From CBDCMJ01 sp965218875 (GTDB taxonomy: Bacteria > Chloroflexota > Dehalococcoidia > Lucifugimonadales > UBA3495): a stretch of DNA of 64,000 nt. The translations under genes and the position numbers were made by a program. Under the pieces are notes generated by a model. That model did no database searches and was not told the DNA's origin. It saw nothing but the letters and a program-made list of their open reading frames with translations. Numbering within the stretch: position 1 is the first letter of the stretch; each line of letters begins with the position of its first letter. The stretch is from positions 1,116,001 to 1,180,000 of the forward strand of contig OZ244707.1 of NCBI GenBank assembly GCA_965218875.1, in the 5' to 3' direction. Shown piece by piece: positions 7,939 through 17,348 of this stretch.

Positions 7939-9324
7939 CTAGAACTCGGCGTTCTTGGGGGTTCGCGGGAAGGCGATCACGTCCCGGATGTTGGCGACGC
8001 CGGTGACGAACTGCACGGTGCGCTCGAACCCCAGGCCAAAGCCGGAGTGGGGCGTGGTCCCGTAGCTGCGCAAGTCCAGGTACCACCAGTAGTCGTCCGC
8101 CGGGAGACCGGCCTCGGCCAGGCGCCTCGACAGCACTTCCCGGCGTTCCTCGCGTTGACTCCCGCCGATGATCTCGCCGATCCTGGGCACCAGGGTATCC
8201 ATGGCGCGAACGGTCTTATCGTCGTCGTTCAGCCGCATATAGAAGGCCTTGATTTCCTTGGGGTAGTCGGTCACGATGACGGGCCTGCCCACCTTCTTCT
8301 CGGTCAGGTAGCGCTCGTGCTCCGACTGCAGGTCCAGCCCCCAGGCCACGGGGAACTCGAAGCTTTCGCCGGAGGCCTGCAGCAGGGACACCGCCTCGGT
8401 GTAGGTCAGCCGCTCGAAGCTGGAATTCACGATGTTTTCCAGGGTGGTGACGACCGAGTTATCGTGCCACTGGTTGAAAAACGCCATGTCGTCCGCGCAG
8501 TGTTCCAGGACGTAGCCGAACAGATACTTGAGAAAGTCTTCCGCCAGGGCGGCCAGCCCCTCCAGGTCGCAGAAGGCCACCTCGGGCTCCACCATCCAGA
8601 ACTCCGCCAGGTGCCGGGACGTGTTGGAGTTCTCCGCCCGGAAGGTGGGGCCGAAGGTGTAGACGTCGCACAGCGCCTGGGCGAATATTTCAGCTTCCAG
8701 TTGGCCGCTCACCGTGAGAAACGCCGGCCTGCCGAAGAAGTCCTCTTCCTGGTCCAACGCGCCGTCTTTGCGGGGCAGGTTCTCCAAGTCGAGGGTGGTC
8801 ACCCGGAACATGGACCCGGCGCCCTCGGCGTCGCTGCCGGTAATGATGGGGGTCTGGACGTAGATGAATTCCCGCTCCTGGAAAAACCGGTGAATGGCAA
8901 AGGCAACGGCGTTCCTGATCCGGGCCATGGCCCCGAAGGTGTTGGTGCGAGGGCGAAGATGGGCGATCTCCCGGAGGTACTCAGGGGTGTGCCGTTTCTT
9001 CTGCAGCGGGTAGGTTTCGGGATCGGCGGCACCGACCAACTCGATGCTCTCAGCCTGGATCTCGTACTTCTGGCCCTTCCCAGGGGAATCCACCAGGAGT
9101 CCCACCACGCTGACACTGCAACCGGTGGTTAGGGTGTCGGCCAGGGCCAATTGGGGCAACGCCGGGTCCGCGACCACCTGGATGTCCCTGATGGTGGAGC
9201 CGTCGTTGACCTGAACAAAGGAAACCGACTTGGACGACCGCCGGGTCTTGACCCAGCCCCGCACCAAGACCCGCCCCCCGGCCTGCTCCCGGGCCAGAAG
9301 CTCGCTGACTCTGTCGCGGCGCAT
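7939..9324 (-). CDS. asnS: Asparaginyl-tRNA synthetase
   Basis: A 461-residue class IIb aminoacyl-tRNA synthetase that charges tRNA-Asn. An N-terminal OB-fold anticodon-binding domain (about 12-100, VRGWVKTRRSSKSVSFVQ) is followed by the catalytic core. Motif 2 is FRAENSNTSRHLAEFWMVEPE and motif 3 GFGLGFERTVQFVTG; the C-terminus ends shortly after, as usual. AsnRS rather than AspRS is inferred from the motif 2 region and the compact architecture without a GAD insertion. The ATG at 9324 has GAGGAGG seven bases upstream and is preferred over 9363. Confidence 0.93.
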   Translation of the reverse strand: MRRDRVSELLAREQAGGRVLVRGWVKTRRSSKSVSFVQVNDGSTIRDIQVVADPALPQLALADTLTTGCSVSVVGLLVDSPGKGQKYEIQAESIELVGAADPETYPLQKKRHTPEYLREIAHLRPRTNTFGAMARIRNAVAFAIHRFFQEREFIYVQTPIITGSDAEGAGSMFRVTTLDLENLPRKDGALDQEEDFFGRPAFLTVSGQLEAEIFAQALCDVYTFGPTFRAENSNTSRHLAEFWMVEPEVAFCDLEGLAALAEDFLKYLFGYVLEHCADDMAFFNQWHDNSVVTTLENIVNSSFERLTYTEAVSLLQASGESFEFPVAWGLDLQSEHERYLTEKKVGRPVIVTDYPKEIKAFYMRLNDDDKTVRAMDTLVPRIGEIIGGSQREERREVLSRRLAEAGLPADDYWWYLDLRSYGTTPHSGFGLGFERTVQFVTGVANIRDVIAFPRTPKNAEF

Positions 9325-9714
9325 CGCCTTCCTCCTCAGCCGCTCCGACTTGGCCGCCGACACCCAAACCGGCAGCTTATGAAGCCGGAGGCGATGGAAA
9401 GGGGCCGACGGCTGGAGTCGTGCTCGGAGAACCCATTCTAACCAGCGGCCAACCGCCCCGCAATAAAGCGGTACGCCGCGGTGTCAACCGGGCATGACTA
9501 TTGACAAACATAGAGAGGCCGCCCTCTTCACAGAGGGCGGCCTCGAGGCGATTCCCGGCGCCTGGGTGCTGGGTTACCGGACCAGGGGCAATAGTGCGAT
9601 TAGGCCTCCGAGAACATTACTCAAGTCTGGCAGGGCGGCGGCGTCTCCCCTACCGTCATAGACCACGCCGGTCCCGCTTAACCGGATTGCAAGAGTCTGT
9701 GGAGCGCGCGGCCC
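9325..9714. other. asnS upstream / ftsZ downstream spacer
   Basis: 390 bases with no gene. A perfect 12-bp hairpin sits at 9515-9544. No T-box-like antiterminator or tRNA was recognised before asnS. Confidence 0.5.
9515..9544 (-). terminator. Stem-loop terminator downstream of ftsZ
   Basis: Arms GAGGCCGCCCTC (9515-9526) and GAGGGCGGCCTC (9533-9544) are perfectly complementary with loop TTCACA. On the minus strand the stem is followed by CTCTATGTTTGTC, which is moderately T-rich. It would end the cell-division operon about 170 bases after ftsZ. Confidence 0.6.
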
Positions 9715-10869
9715 CTACCTGAAGAAGCCGCGGCCCCGGTTGCCCTCCTGACGGCGGAGGAAGCTGGGAACGTCGAGCTCCTCCTCGGACTGGGGGACAA
9801 CGTCGCTCAGCAGGCGTTCCAGCTCGGCCTCCCGCATCTGGTGGCTCTCCTGCAGCACCGGGAAGGCTGCCGCCACCATGGTGATCTTGATCTCGTCTTC
9901 CAGCTTGGGGTCCCGGCTGGTGCCAAAGATTATATTGGCTTCAGGGTCGGCCATCTCCTGGATTATGTTGGCCGCGTCTTGGATCTCCTGCAGGGCGAGG
10001 GTGGTCCCGCCGCTGACCACGAACAGAATCCGCCGGGCCCCGTCCATGGCGATGTCCAGTAGCGGGCTCTTCGTGGCCATCTTGGCGGCGTTGATCGCCC
10101 GGTTTTCGCCCTTGCCGTGGCCAATCGCCAGCCAGGCGGGCCCGGCGTGGTTCAGGATGGTCTTGACGTCGGCGAAGTCTACGTTGATTTCTCCCGGTAC
10201 GGTGACCACCTCGGCAATGGCCTGAATTCCCTGCTGGAGCACCGAGTCGGCCATCTTCAGCGCGTCTTCCCAGGTGAAGGTCTGGTCGCCCACGTTGTCC
10301 ATTTGCAACAAGCGGTCGTTGGGTATGACGATCAGGGTATCCACCTGTTCTCTGAGCCGGGCAATTCCCTCCTCGGCGTTCTTGCGGCGGGCGGCGGCCT
10401 CGAAGCTGAAGGGGCGGCTGACCACCGCCACGGTGAGGGCGCCAGTGTCCTTGGCAATCTGGGCGACCATGGGTGAGGCGCCGCTGCCGGTGCCGCCGCC
10501 CATGCCGGCGGCCAGAAAGACCATGTCCGCGCCCTCCAGGGCCCGCTCGATATCGTTGCGGCTCTCCTCCGCCGCCTGCCGGCCCAGCTCCGGCTGGGCT
10601 CCGGCGCCCAGGCCCCGCGTCAGGTTGCGGCCAATGGCCAGGCGGTGGGACACGTCGCACCTAAACAGGTGTTGGGCGTCCGTGTTCATCGCGTAATATT
10701 CCACCACGGGCAGCTTTTCCTTGAACATGCGGCTCACCGCGTTGCTGCCGCCGCCGCCTATTCCCACCACCTTGATCACCGGAGCGCCCGCTCCGATCTC
10801 GGGCATGCCGCTGTAGGGGTCAGTGTTCTCGATTGGGGATTCCCACGAAGCCGAATTCTCTAGTACCAT
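9715..10869 (-). CDS. ftsZ: Cell division protein FtsZ
   Basis: A 384-residue tubulin-like GTPase that forms the Z-ring at midcell. Visible are VVGIGGGGSNAVSRM in the N-terminal nucleotide-binding part, the tubulin signature GGGTGSG (about residue 124) and NDRLL. The C-terminal peptide DVPSFLRRQ, which docks FtsA, is followed by a short basic tail. The start has AAGGAG six bases upstream. It is the last gene of rsmH-ftsA-ftsZ, with a 225-base spacer after ftsA. That spacer contains TTGACG at an acceptable distance from an AT-poor -10, so an internal promoter is possible but weak. Confidence 0.96.
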   Translation of the reverse strand: MVLENSASWESPIENTDPYSGMPEIGAGAPVIKVVGIGGGGSNAVSRMFKEKLPVVEYYAMNTDAQHLFRCDVSHRLAIGRNLTRGLGAGAQPELGRQAAEESRNDIERALEGADMVFLAAGMGGGTGSGASPMVAQIAKDTGALTVAVVSRPFSFEAAARRKNAEEGIARLREQVDTLIVIPNDRLLQMDNVGDQTFTWEDALKMADSVLQQGIQAIAEVVTVPGEINVDFADVKTILNHAGPAWLAIGHGKGENRAINAAKMATKSPLLDIAMDGARRILFVVSGGTTLALQEIQDAANIIQEMADPEANIIFGTSRDPKLEDEIKITMVAAAFPVLQESHQMREAELERLLSDVVPQSEEELDVPSFLRRQEGNRGRGFFR

Positions 10870-11094
10870 GTCCTCTCCTTCCGCAACGTCCCAATATTGG
10901 CCAAGATGTATGTCCAGTGGTCCACCGTCAAGGGCCGCTTATGCCTTAGTCTGCCTCGAATAAAGCGCCGTCGACCGTTGACTCTTTGCCCGCTGCCTAG
11001 GTTGCGCCTGAGCAGTAGTTTGCGGCCTGCATCCGTCGCCCGGCCCCGGGTCGGCGCACCGGGTTTCAACCACCCGGCGTCCGGCCCAGACCGG

Positions 11095-12339
11095 CTATCC
11101 CGCCTCCACCGGCTGGCGGGGCTGCTTGGACCGCGATCGCGAGCCGTTGCCCCAGAGGGGGCGTTCTCCCCTCCGGTACGGCCTCCTTTCCCCCTGGTGC
11201 TTGATACCCCACAGCAACAGCCCGATGCCCGCGGAAAAGGTGGGCTTTTGCAGGCTAACTGGCAACCCGGCGATGCCGCGCGGGTGGGCTATCCGCACCG
11301 GTCCACCCAGGGTCTTTTGCGCCAACTCCCGGAATCCCGGAAGCTCGGCGCACCCGCCGGTGAGGACCAGACCTCCGGAGGGGAACTCGCGCAGGCCTGA
11401 TTGGCGCGCCTTGAGCAGTATCTGCTTCAGGATATCGATGGCCCGGGCCTCCAGAGGATCGCTGATCTTCCGCCGGGGGACTACGCGCCGGGGCTGCCCC
11501 TGGTAGCTCGGGATCACCACCTCATCGTCGCCAACGACGGAATCGGGAATGGCGTGCCCCCACTTGACCTTTATTTCCTCGGCCAGATAGACCGTGGTGC
11601 CCAGCGCTATGGACAGGTCCTTGGTCATCTGGTCCCCGCCCACCGGGATCACGGCGGAGTACCAGGGGCTTCCCTCACGGTAGATGATCAAGTCGCTGGT
11701 CCCGGCGCCTATGTCGACGAACACCACCCCGGTCTCCCGCTCGTCTCCGGTCAGGGTGGCCTCCGCCGAGGCCAGGGATTGCATGACCAAGCTCTGCACC
11801 GTCACCTTACTGGCTTCGACGGCGTTCACCGTGTTCCTGAGGGCCGCGGCCTCTCCCAGCACCACGTGGGCCTCCACGCGCACCTGTTCCGCCTGCAGGC
11901 CCACCGGATTGCGGATTCCCGAAACGCCGTCCACTTCGTAGCCGATGGGAATGATGTGCAGCGCTTCTTGGTTCTGGCGCACGTTGGGTATCGACGACCT
12001 GATAAGCTGGTTCAGCAGGTGGGAGCTGATGTCTTTGACGTTCCCGGGGTTGTGCACCACGTCCTTGGTGTTTAGACAGGAAAGATGAGTGCCGCTTACG
12101 CCCACGTAAACGCCGCTGTTCACCCCGCGGCCCAAGTACCGCTGCGCCTCCTCCAGGGACGAGCGGACTGCAGCCCTGAGCTCGTCTATCCTTTCGATGC
12201 GGCCTTTGCGCATGCCTTGAGATGGCACCATGCCGGTCCCAAGCACCTTTAGCTCACCCTCGGCGCCCACCCGGGCCACGATGGTCGCAATTTTGCTGTT
12301 GCCCAAATCCACGGCAGTGTAGAACGCATCCCTAACCAA
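11095..12339 (-). CDS. ftsA: Cell division protein FtsA
   Basis: A 414-residue actin-like ATPase that anchors FtsZ filaments to the membrane. N-terminal phosphate-1 motif AVDLGNSKIATIVA, later phosphate-2 VFVDIGAGTSDLIIY and the adenosine motif LTGGCAELPG are visible, with the FtsA-specific 1C subdomain between them. The C-terminus is rich in Arg/Lys (GERRPYRRGERPLWGNG...) rather than the usual amphipathic helix, so membrane attachment may be electrostatic. It follows rsmH by 57 bases on the same strand. Confidence 0.94.
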   Translation of the reverse strand: MVRDAFYTAVDLGNSKIATIVARVGAEGELKVLGTGMVPSQGMRKGRIERIDELRAAVRSSLEEAQRYLGRGVNSGVYVGVSGTHLSCLNTKDVVHNPGNVKDISSHLLNQLIRSSIPNVRQNQEALHIIPIGYEVDGVSGIRNPVGLQAEQVRVEAHVVLGEAAALRNTVNAVEASKVTVQSLVMQSLASAEATLTGDERETGVVFVDIGAGTSDLIIYREGSPWYSAVIPVGGDQMTKDLSIALGTTVYLAEEIKVKWGHAIPDSVVGDDEVVIPSYQGQPRRVVPRRKISDPLEARAIDILKQILLKARQSGLREFPSGGLVLTGGCAELPGFRELAQKTLGGPVRIAHPRGIAGLPVSLQKPTFSAGIGLLLWGIKHQGERRPYRRGERPLWGNGSRSRSKQPRQPVEAG

Positions 12340-12396
12340 GACGCCACCATCCTTTCACACGGTATGTGTCGCGATTCCCGTAACCACCGCCCACCT

Positions 12397-13344
12397 TCAT
12401 ATCCGGCGCGCCACCCGCATCTTGGCGCTTCGGCTGCGTGGGTTCGACTCCATCTCCCCGGGAGAAGGCCGGATAACCCTCCGGTGCACCGGTTCCAGCC
12501 TGGGTTGGTGCCGGCATACACAGACCGGGGCCTCCGGGGGACAGATGCAACGGGCGCTCTCCCCGCTGATGAACCTCTTGACCGCCCGGTCCTCCAGGCT
12601 GTGGTAGCTGATGACCGCCAGTCTCCCCCCGGGCGCCAGCAGGGAGACGGCCGCAGTCAGGCCGAGGGCCAGGTTGTCCAACTCCCCGTTCACCTCTATC
12701 CGCAGGGCCTGAAACGTGCGGGTTGCCGGGTGAGTCCGGCCCCGGCGGCGGGGCCCCATGAGGCCGGCTATCAAGTCGGCCAACTCCGCGGCCGAGTGTA
12801 CCGGCCGCCTCTGGACTATCCTTCTGGCGATAGCCCTCGACCGGTGCTCCTCTCCGTAGGTGTAGATGACATCGGCCAAGTCCTTTTCCGGGTAGGTGTT
12901 GACCACCAGCGCCGCCGTCAGCGCCCCCCGCGGGTCGTAGCGCATGTCCAGGGGCTGGCGGCTGTGGAAGCCGAATCCGTAGTCCTCTTCCCTTATCTGC
13001 CGGAGAGAGAAGCCCAGGTCCATCAACACTCCGTCCACCGCAGTCACTCCCTGGTCCCGGACCAAAGCGGTCATGTCCGAGTAGGAGCCCGGCATGGGCA
13101 CGAATCGGGGCCCAAAACCGGCCAGGCGATGGGCCGCGAAACTCAGGGAGCGCGGGTCCAGGTCGATGCCCAGCACGCGCCCTCCGGGAGAGGAAGCCTC
13201 CAGTATGGCCAGCGAGTGCCCCCCCTCTCCCACCGTGGCGTCCAGGTAGACGCCGGCGGGGCCTACGTCCAACTGCTCCACCGCTTCCCGCGCCAGCACC
13301 GGCTGGTGAACCGGGGGACCGCTCGTGCCCGCAAACTCGCTCAT
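12397..13344 (-). CDS. rsmH: 16S rRNA m4C1402 methyltransferase RsmH (MraW)
   Basis: A 315-residue AdoMet methyltransferase acting on the ribosomal decoding site. Motifs: HQPVLAREAVEQL at the N-terminus, YLDATVGEGGHS (AdoMet motif I), LMDLGFSLRQI, TRTFQALRIEVN and ISYHSLEDRAVK, all characteristic. The ATG at 13344 fits family length; longer frames add unrelated residues. It is the first gene of the reduced division cluster. The strong promoter at 13634-13663 lies about 280 bases upstream, and a TATAAT near 13412-13417 could be a second start signal. Confidence 0.94.
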   Translation of the reverse strand: MSEFAGTSGPPVHQPVLAREAVEQLDVGPAGVYLDATVGEGGHSLAILEASSPGGRVLGIDLDPRSLSFAAHRLAGFGPRFVPMPGSYSDMTALVRDQGVTAVDGVLMDLGFSLRQIREEDYGFGFHSRQPLDMRYDPRGALTAALVVNTYPEKDLADVIYTYGEEHRSRAIARRIVQRRPVHSAAELADLIAGLMGPRRRGRTHPATRTFQALRIEVNGELDNLALGLTAAVSLLAPGGRLAVISYHSLEDRAVKRFISGESARCICPPEAPVCVCRHQPRLEPVHRRVIRPSPGEMESNPRSRSAKMRVARRI

Positions 13345-13624
13345 ATAGGGTGGTCGCCACGCCCCTGGTCTCACCGCGCTCACGCGGCGAAACGCCCGTA
13401 AAGGTGCCGGCATTATAGCTGCCGGAATTAGGAGCGTTGTCTGTGACGAATGCCATTTGCATCGGATGTTTTTCTTGCTCTTCCCCGTTTTTTCGGCGGG
13501 CCGCCGCCCTGGGCTGGCCGCCCAAGCCATCGAGTCCGGGAAGGTTGCTCCCGCCGGGCCTACCGTCATCGGTACGAGAAGCAACGAAAGGGAGGTCCTT
13601 GCTCCGCCGCCCTACAGCCATTGC

Positions 13625-13664
13625 GTTGACAAGAAAATACCAACCCCGCCCCCTTTTTGTCAAC
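13625..13664. promoter_or_regulatory. Inverted repeat overlapping the division-operon promoter
   Basis: GTTGACAA (13625-13632) and TTGTCAAC (13657-13664) are perfect inverted arms 24 bases apart. One covers the -35 hexamer, the other lies just downstream of the -10. A dimeric repressor bound at both would block initiation. Confidence 0.45.
13634..13663 (-). promoter_or_regulatory. Promoter of the rsmH-ftsA-ftsZ operon
   Basis: On the minus strand TTGACA (13658-13663) and TATTTT (13634-13639) are 18 bases apart, and AT-rich sequence precedes the -35. No other good promoter was found between this and rsmH except a lone TATAAT near 13412. Confidence 0.6.
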
Positions 13665-13824
13665 GTTATTTAAAATCAGTTTTATGTTTGTTTTATGATT
13701 TGGGCGGAATTGGCGACGTCCTTCGACCGCGGCGGGCCGGAGGATTTGGGAGCGTTCACCGGGGGCCGGCGGCCGGGGGGCGGTCGTGAGGGGAGCGCTA
13801 AACTCCCCCAGCTAGGGCAAGACA

Positions 13825-13849
13825 AGGGGCGCCTCTAACTGGCGCCCCT
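13825..13849 (-). terminator. Hairpin terminator after the LRR-protein gene
   Basis: AGGGGCGCC (13825-13833) pairs perfectly with GGCGCCCCT (13841-13849), loop TCTAACT. On the minus strand TTGTCTT follows. It is 120 bases beyond the stop at 13971. Confidence 0.55.
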
Positions 13850-13970
13850 GAGTTTGCGCCGGAGTCCCCTCCCGCCTGCGCGAGCGCCTAGAGACCGGGA
13901 AGGCCGCCGGCGCCGCCGATGTTCCCCTCCCAGGCCCGGCGCCCTAGCCACACCGGATGGCCCTACTCCC

Positions 13971-16900
13971 TCACGTGGTGCAGTCGGTTAGCCCCAGCAG
14001 GTCCAGGTCGTTGTTCTCAACGTCCTGCAACCCCGCCGGTATGCAGCCGGTGAAGCCGTTGCCCTCCAGGTAGAGCTGGGTCAGGTTGGACAGGTGCTCC
14101 AGGGCGGCGGGTATGGCCCCGCTGAACTGATTATTCCTGAGGAACAGGATGCGCAGGCCTTCCATGTCCCCCACCTCCGCGGGTATGGCCCCGGTGAGGC
14201 GGTTGTCGTCCAGCAGCAGCTCCTTCAGAGCGTTCAGCTCCCCAAGCCTCGCGGGCATGCTCCCCGTTAGCCGGTTGTCGTAGAGGTGCAGATAGCGCAG
14301 ATGGGTCAGGTTGGCCAGCTCGTCGGGTATGTTCCCGCTGAGCCGGTTGTCCTGAAGGTATAGCTGGTCCAGGTTGGTCATGTCACCCAACTCCGCCGGT
14401 ATGCCGCCCGTGAGGTCGTTCTGGTCCAGGTCCAGCCTGGTCAGGTCCTTGAGCCCGGCGAAGGACGCCGGTATGGTCCCCGTCAGGCCCGCGTCGGTGA
14501 GCATGAGAAACCTGAGGTACAGGTCCTGCTCCCGCTCCACCGCCGCTCCTGTCCATCGGTTCATGGCCAGGTTGGCGCTCCAGTTCAGGGCGCCGTCCCC
14601 CGCCAGGGTGTCCTTGGCCGTGAGCAGGATAGAGCAGTCGCGCACCAGCCTGGGGTTCTGGGCCGGGCGCGGCACCACGGTGCCGTTGGAGCAAGCGGCC
14701 AGGGTCAGGGAGACGCCGACCGTGGCGGTGTCCGTGCCCCCCTTGCCGTCGTCGGCCTGCACCGTCAGGGTGTAGGAGGCGGCTGCTGCGTAGGCCAATG
14801 CCGCCTTGACCGTGACGGCGCCGGTGCTCTCGCCGATGGCGAACTTGTCGTCCTCGTTGCCGCCGGTAATGGAGTAGGTCAGCGTGTCGCCGGTGTCGGG
14901 ATCGGTGGCCAGGACTGTGCCCACGGCGCTCCCGGTTGCTGCCGAATCCGCGATGGAGAAGGTGTAGGTCTCCGGGTCAAACTCGGGCGGCAGGTTGCAG
15001 GAGCCGGTGGTGTATGTCTGCACGTCCGACGGCTGCCCCCAATAGGTAGGGTGGGTCAGCCCGTCCCCCCGGGCGCGCACCCGGAATCCGTAGGTGGTGT
15101 CGCACGGCGGAGCTTCCTCCGGGGTGTACGTTGCGCTCGTGCTCATCACGGTCGGCAGGGCTGTCCAACTGCTTTGGCCGGGGGCGCGATGCTGGGCCTC
15201 GTAGGCGCCCGCGCCGGCTACCCCCGTCCAGGTCAGCGTGAACGTCCCCCAAGACAGAGACGCGGCCAATCCGGACGGAGCGGCTGGCCGCTCCATCGCG
15301 CAAGCGGGCAGGTTGAGGCGGTGGAAGTCGTTGACGCGGGCGTCCCCCAGTGTCCCGGGCATGCAGCCCTGGAGTGAGTTGCCGCCAAGGTAGACGACTT
15401 CCAGGTCCTCCGGTTCCCCCAACTCCGCCGGGATGGTCCCGCTGAGGCTGTTGTCGTTCAGCCAGAGTTGCATCAGGGCTTCCAGGGTCCCCAGTTCCGG
15501 CGGTATCCCCCTCGTCAGTTGGTTGTGAGACAGCCGCAGGTTCTCCAAGCGGGAAAGAGCCGCCAGCTCCGGAGGGATGGCGCCCGTCAGCTTCTTGCGG
15601 TCCAGGACTATCTCGGTGACCCGTTGCGGAGAGCCGCCCAGCGTGATGCCCTCCCACTCCGCCATGGGGCGGGTCTCGTGCCAGTTGAGGGATGCGGTGC
15701 CCGCCAGGGTGTCCCGCAAGTTCAACAGGACTTCACAGTCGTTCACGGCTTCGGCGGTGGAGCAGTCGGGCTCGACCACCGTCACCGTTGCCGTGGTGGT
15801 GGCGCCGCCCGTCACTCCGTCCGCAGCGGCTACCGTGAGGGTATAGACCGTTCCGGCCGCCACGCGCAGCCGCTCACTCAGCGTAATAGCGCCGGTGTTG
15901 CTGACGATGGCAAACTTCCCGGCCTCGTTGCCTGCTGTTATCGAGTAGGTGAGTGGGTCTGCGTTGAGGTCGTAGGCGAGGACAGCGCCGATGGCATCGC
16001 CCTGGAGTCCCGCGATGCTCACGTGGAAAGCGTAGCCTTGGTCTGGGAAGGTTGGCGGCTGGCCTGGGCAGGCCGGTATGTCAACGGATGTTTCGGTCCA
16101 GAAGCCTACTCTTGTGTTGTAGGTGGTGTTGGGCTCGGATTCGTAGCCGCCTACCCGGAATTCGTGTGTTTGGCCGCATAGGAGGTTGGTGGCCGTGGTG
16201 GTGTTGCCGGACACCCGGTCCTCTATGGTGGTCCACTTGGTTGCGCCTGGCGGCTTGTGCTGGACCGCATGGAAGTCTGCTGCGGTTTCTAGGGGCCAGG
16301 TTATGGTTGCCTGCCCTACGCCGTCTGGCGTTGCGGTGACTGAGCTAGGGGGTAGGACGTAGGGGAGGGGTGCTTTGTTGGGTGGGTTATCGGGGTCTGC
16401 ATAGGCCCCTATGTCTGCGTAGTATTGGGTTAGCTGGTTGGCGTTGGTGCGGAGCATGGGGAAGTTGGCGTTGGCCCCGATGCGTCCGCCGTAGGCCGTG
16501 CGCCTTGCCTGGTCCGCTGCCGTGGCCGCCGTCTTGAAATCTGGGAGTGTCATTTCCAGCCGGGAACGGTGGGTTGCGTACACGTCCGGCCTTTCGTCTC
16601 GCCATTCGTCGCGGTTTGTTTGGATCGCAAGGATTGTGCCGTCGTCTTGCCGTTGCACGTCGAAATAACCTAGGACGGCCCATTCTTCTGTTGACATGTT
16701 CGGCCAGGGGCCGATAAACAGGATTAGCTCCCGTCCGGCGAATAGTTGGGAGATGGCGGATTCGAGGAATAGGCGGTCGTCTTCCGGTGTTGAGCCGGAG
16801 CCGTCGAAATACGTTACGAATTCTTCATCCTCTGCATCGAAGTACAGCCACCGGAAGAATTGGACCGATAGCTTGGCCGGGCCGTTGCCCACTATGTACT

Positions 16901-17339
16901 CGTTGGCCCGCACGTCGGCATAGCACTTGTAGCTATAGGTGTCGGTGGTATCGCCAAAGTCGCCGTCGATATGGGGAGGCGGGTCGAAGTGGTCGCCAGC
17001 CGTGCAGCGGTGCGTGTCGGGTAGGTAGGTGGCCCGTACTACCAGGTGGACGGGCCAGGCCCCTTCTGGTTCATCGTCTAGCAGGTCTCGCATTGTGGCC
17101 GGGGCTTCGGCGTCCACTATGCCGCCTGATGCGGCTATGAAGCCGGACGGTGGGTCGGTTTGGGCGCATGGGTCTACTGTGGAACCTTCAACTGGGGTGC
17201 ATGGCTCTACTACGGGTGGGTAGGGTTGAGCTTCTTCTCCGTTCCCTCTACTGAATTGGGAGAGGAAGAATATGCCTGAGCCCACGAAGGCCGCTACGAG
17301 GCCGACTACGAATAGTGCTGGGAATAGGCGCATTAGCAT
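13971..17339 (-). CDS. Large secreted/anchored FN3-cadherin-LRR protein
   Basis: A 1122-residue protein with an N-terminal hydrophobic segment (residues about 4-28) that acts as signal or anchor. A unique N-terminal part (30-300) is followed by a module of FN3 (about 310-400), cadherin-like repeat (about 410-510, LTYSITAGNEAGKFAI) and leucine-rich repeats (about 530-665, LTGAIPPELAALSRLENL). A second such module follows: FN3 about 680-770, cadherin about 785-870 (LTYSITGGNEDDKFAI), LRR about 890-1122. The LRRs are of the plant-like LxxLxLxxNxLTGxIP class. Probable cell-surface adhesion or recognition. AAGGAGGT precedes the start, and the gene follows the metalloprotease gene by 9 bases. Confidence 0.8.
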   Translation of the reverse strand: MLMRLFPALFVVGLVAAFVGSGIFFLSQFSRGNGEEAQPYPPVVEPCTPVEGSTVDPCAQTDPPSGFIAASGGIVDAEAPATMRDLLDDEPEGAWPVHLVVRATYLPDTHRCTAGDHFDPPPHIDGDFGDTTDTYSYKCYADVRANEYIVGNGPAKLSVQFFRWLYFDAEDEEFVTYFDGSGSTPEDDRLFLESAISQLFAGRELILFIGPWPNMSTEEWAVLGYFDVQRQDDGTILAIQTNRDEWRDERPDVYATHRSRLEMTLPDFKTAATAADQARRTAYGGRIGANANFPMLRTNANQLTQYYADIGAYADPDNPPNKAPLPYVLPPSSVTATPDGVGQATITWPLETAADFHAVQHKPPGATKWTTIEDRVSGNTTTATNLLCGQTHEFRVGGYESEPNTTYNTRVGFWTETSVDIPACPGQPPTFPDQGYAFHVSIAGLQGDAIGAVLAYDLNADPLTYSITAGNEAGKFAIVSNTGAITLSERLRVAAGTVYTLTVAAADGVTGGATTTATVTVVEPDCSTAEAVNDCEVLLNLRDTLAGTASLNWHETRPMAEWEGITLGGSPQRVTEIVLDRKKLTGAIPPELAALSRLENLRLSHNQLTRGIPPELGTLEALMQLWLNDNSLSGTIPAELGEPEDLEVVYLGGNSLQGCMPGTLGDARVNDFHRLNLPACAMERPAAPSGLAASLSWGTFTLTWTGVAGAGAYEAQHRAPGQSSWTALPTVMSTSATYTPEEAPPCDTTYGFRVRARGDGLTHPTYWGQPSDVQTYTTGSCNLPPEFDPETYTFSIADSAATGSAVGTVLATDPDTGDTLTYSITGGNEDDKFAIGESTGAVTVKAALAYAAAASYTLTVQADDGKGGTDTATVGVSLTLAACSNGTVVPRPAQNPRLVRDCSILLTAKDTLAGDGALNWSANLAMNRWTGAAVEREQDLYLRFLMLTDAGLTGTIPASFAGLKDLTRLDLDQNDLTGGIPAELGDMTNLDQLYLQDNRLSGNIPDELANLTHLRYLHLYDNRLTGSMPARLGELNALKELLLDDNRLTGAIPAEVGDMEGLRILFLRNNQFSGAIPAALEHLSNLTQLYLEGNGFTGCIPAGLQDVENNDLDLLGLTDCTT

Positions 17340-17348
17340 GGGACCTCC

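Larger units (their letters stand above)
13345..13970. other. Spacer between rsmH and the LRR-protein gene
   Basis: 626 bases without a supported gene. It contains the division-operon promoter with its overlapping inverted repeat, AT-rich DNA at 13664-13700, and a terminator-like hairpin at 13825-13849. Confidence 0.5.

Noticed and set aside
7852..9132. 426-codon frame opposite asnS.
   Set aside because: Antisense shadow; asnS carries class II motifs throughout.
9325..9500. T-box leader before asnS.
   Set aside because: No conserved T-box sequence or antiterminator/terminator pair could be found on the minus strand.
12332..13663. 443-codon frame overlapping rsmH on the same strand.
   Set aside because: Out-of-frame shadow rich in Gly/Arg/Pro; rsmH is clear in the other frame.
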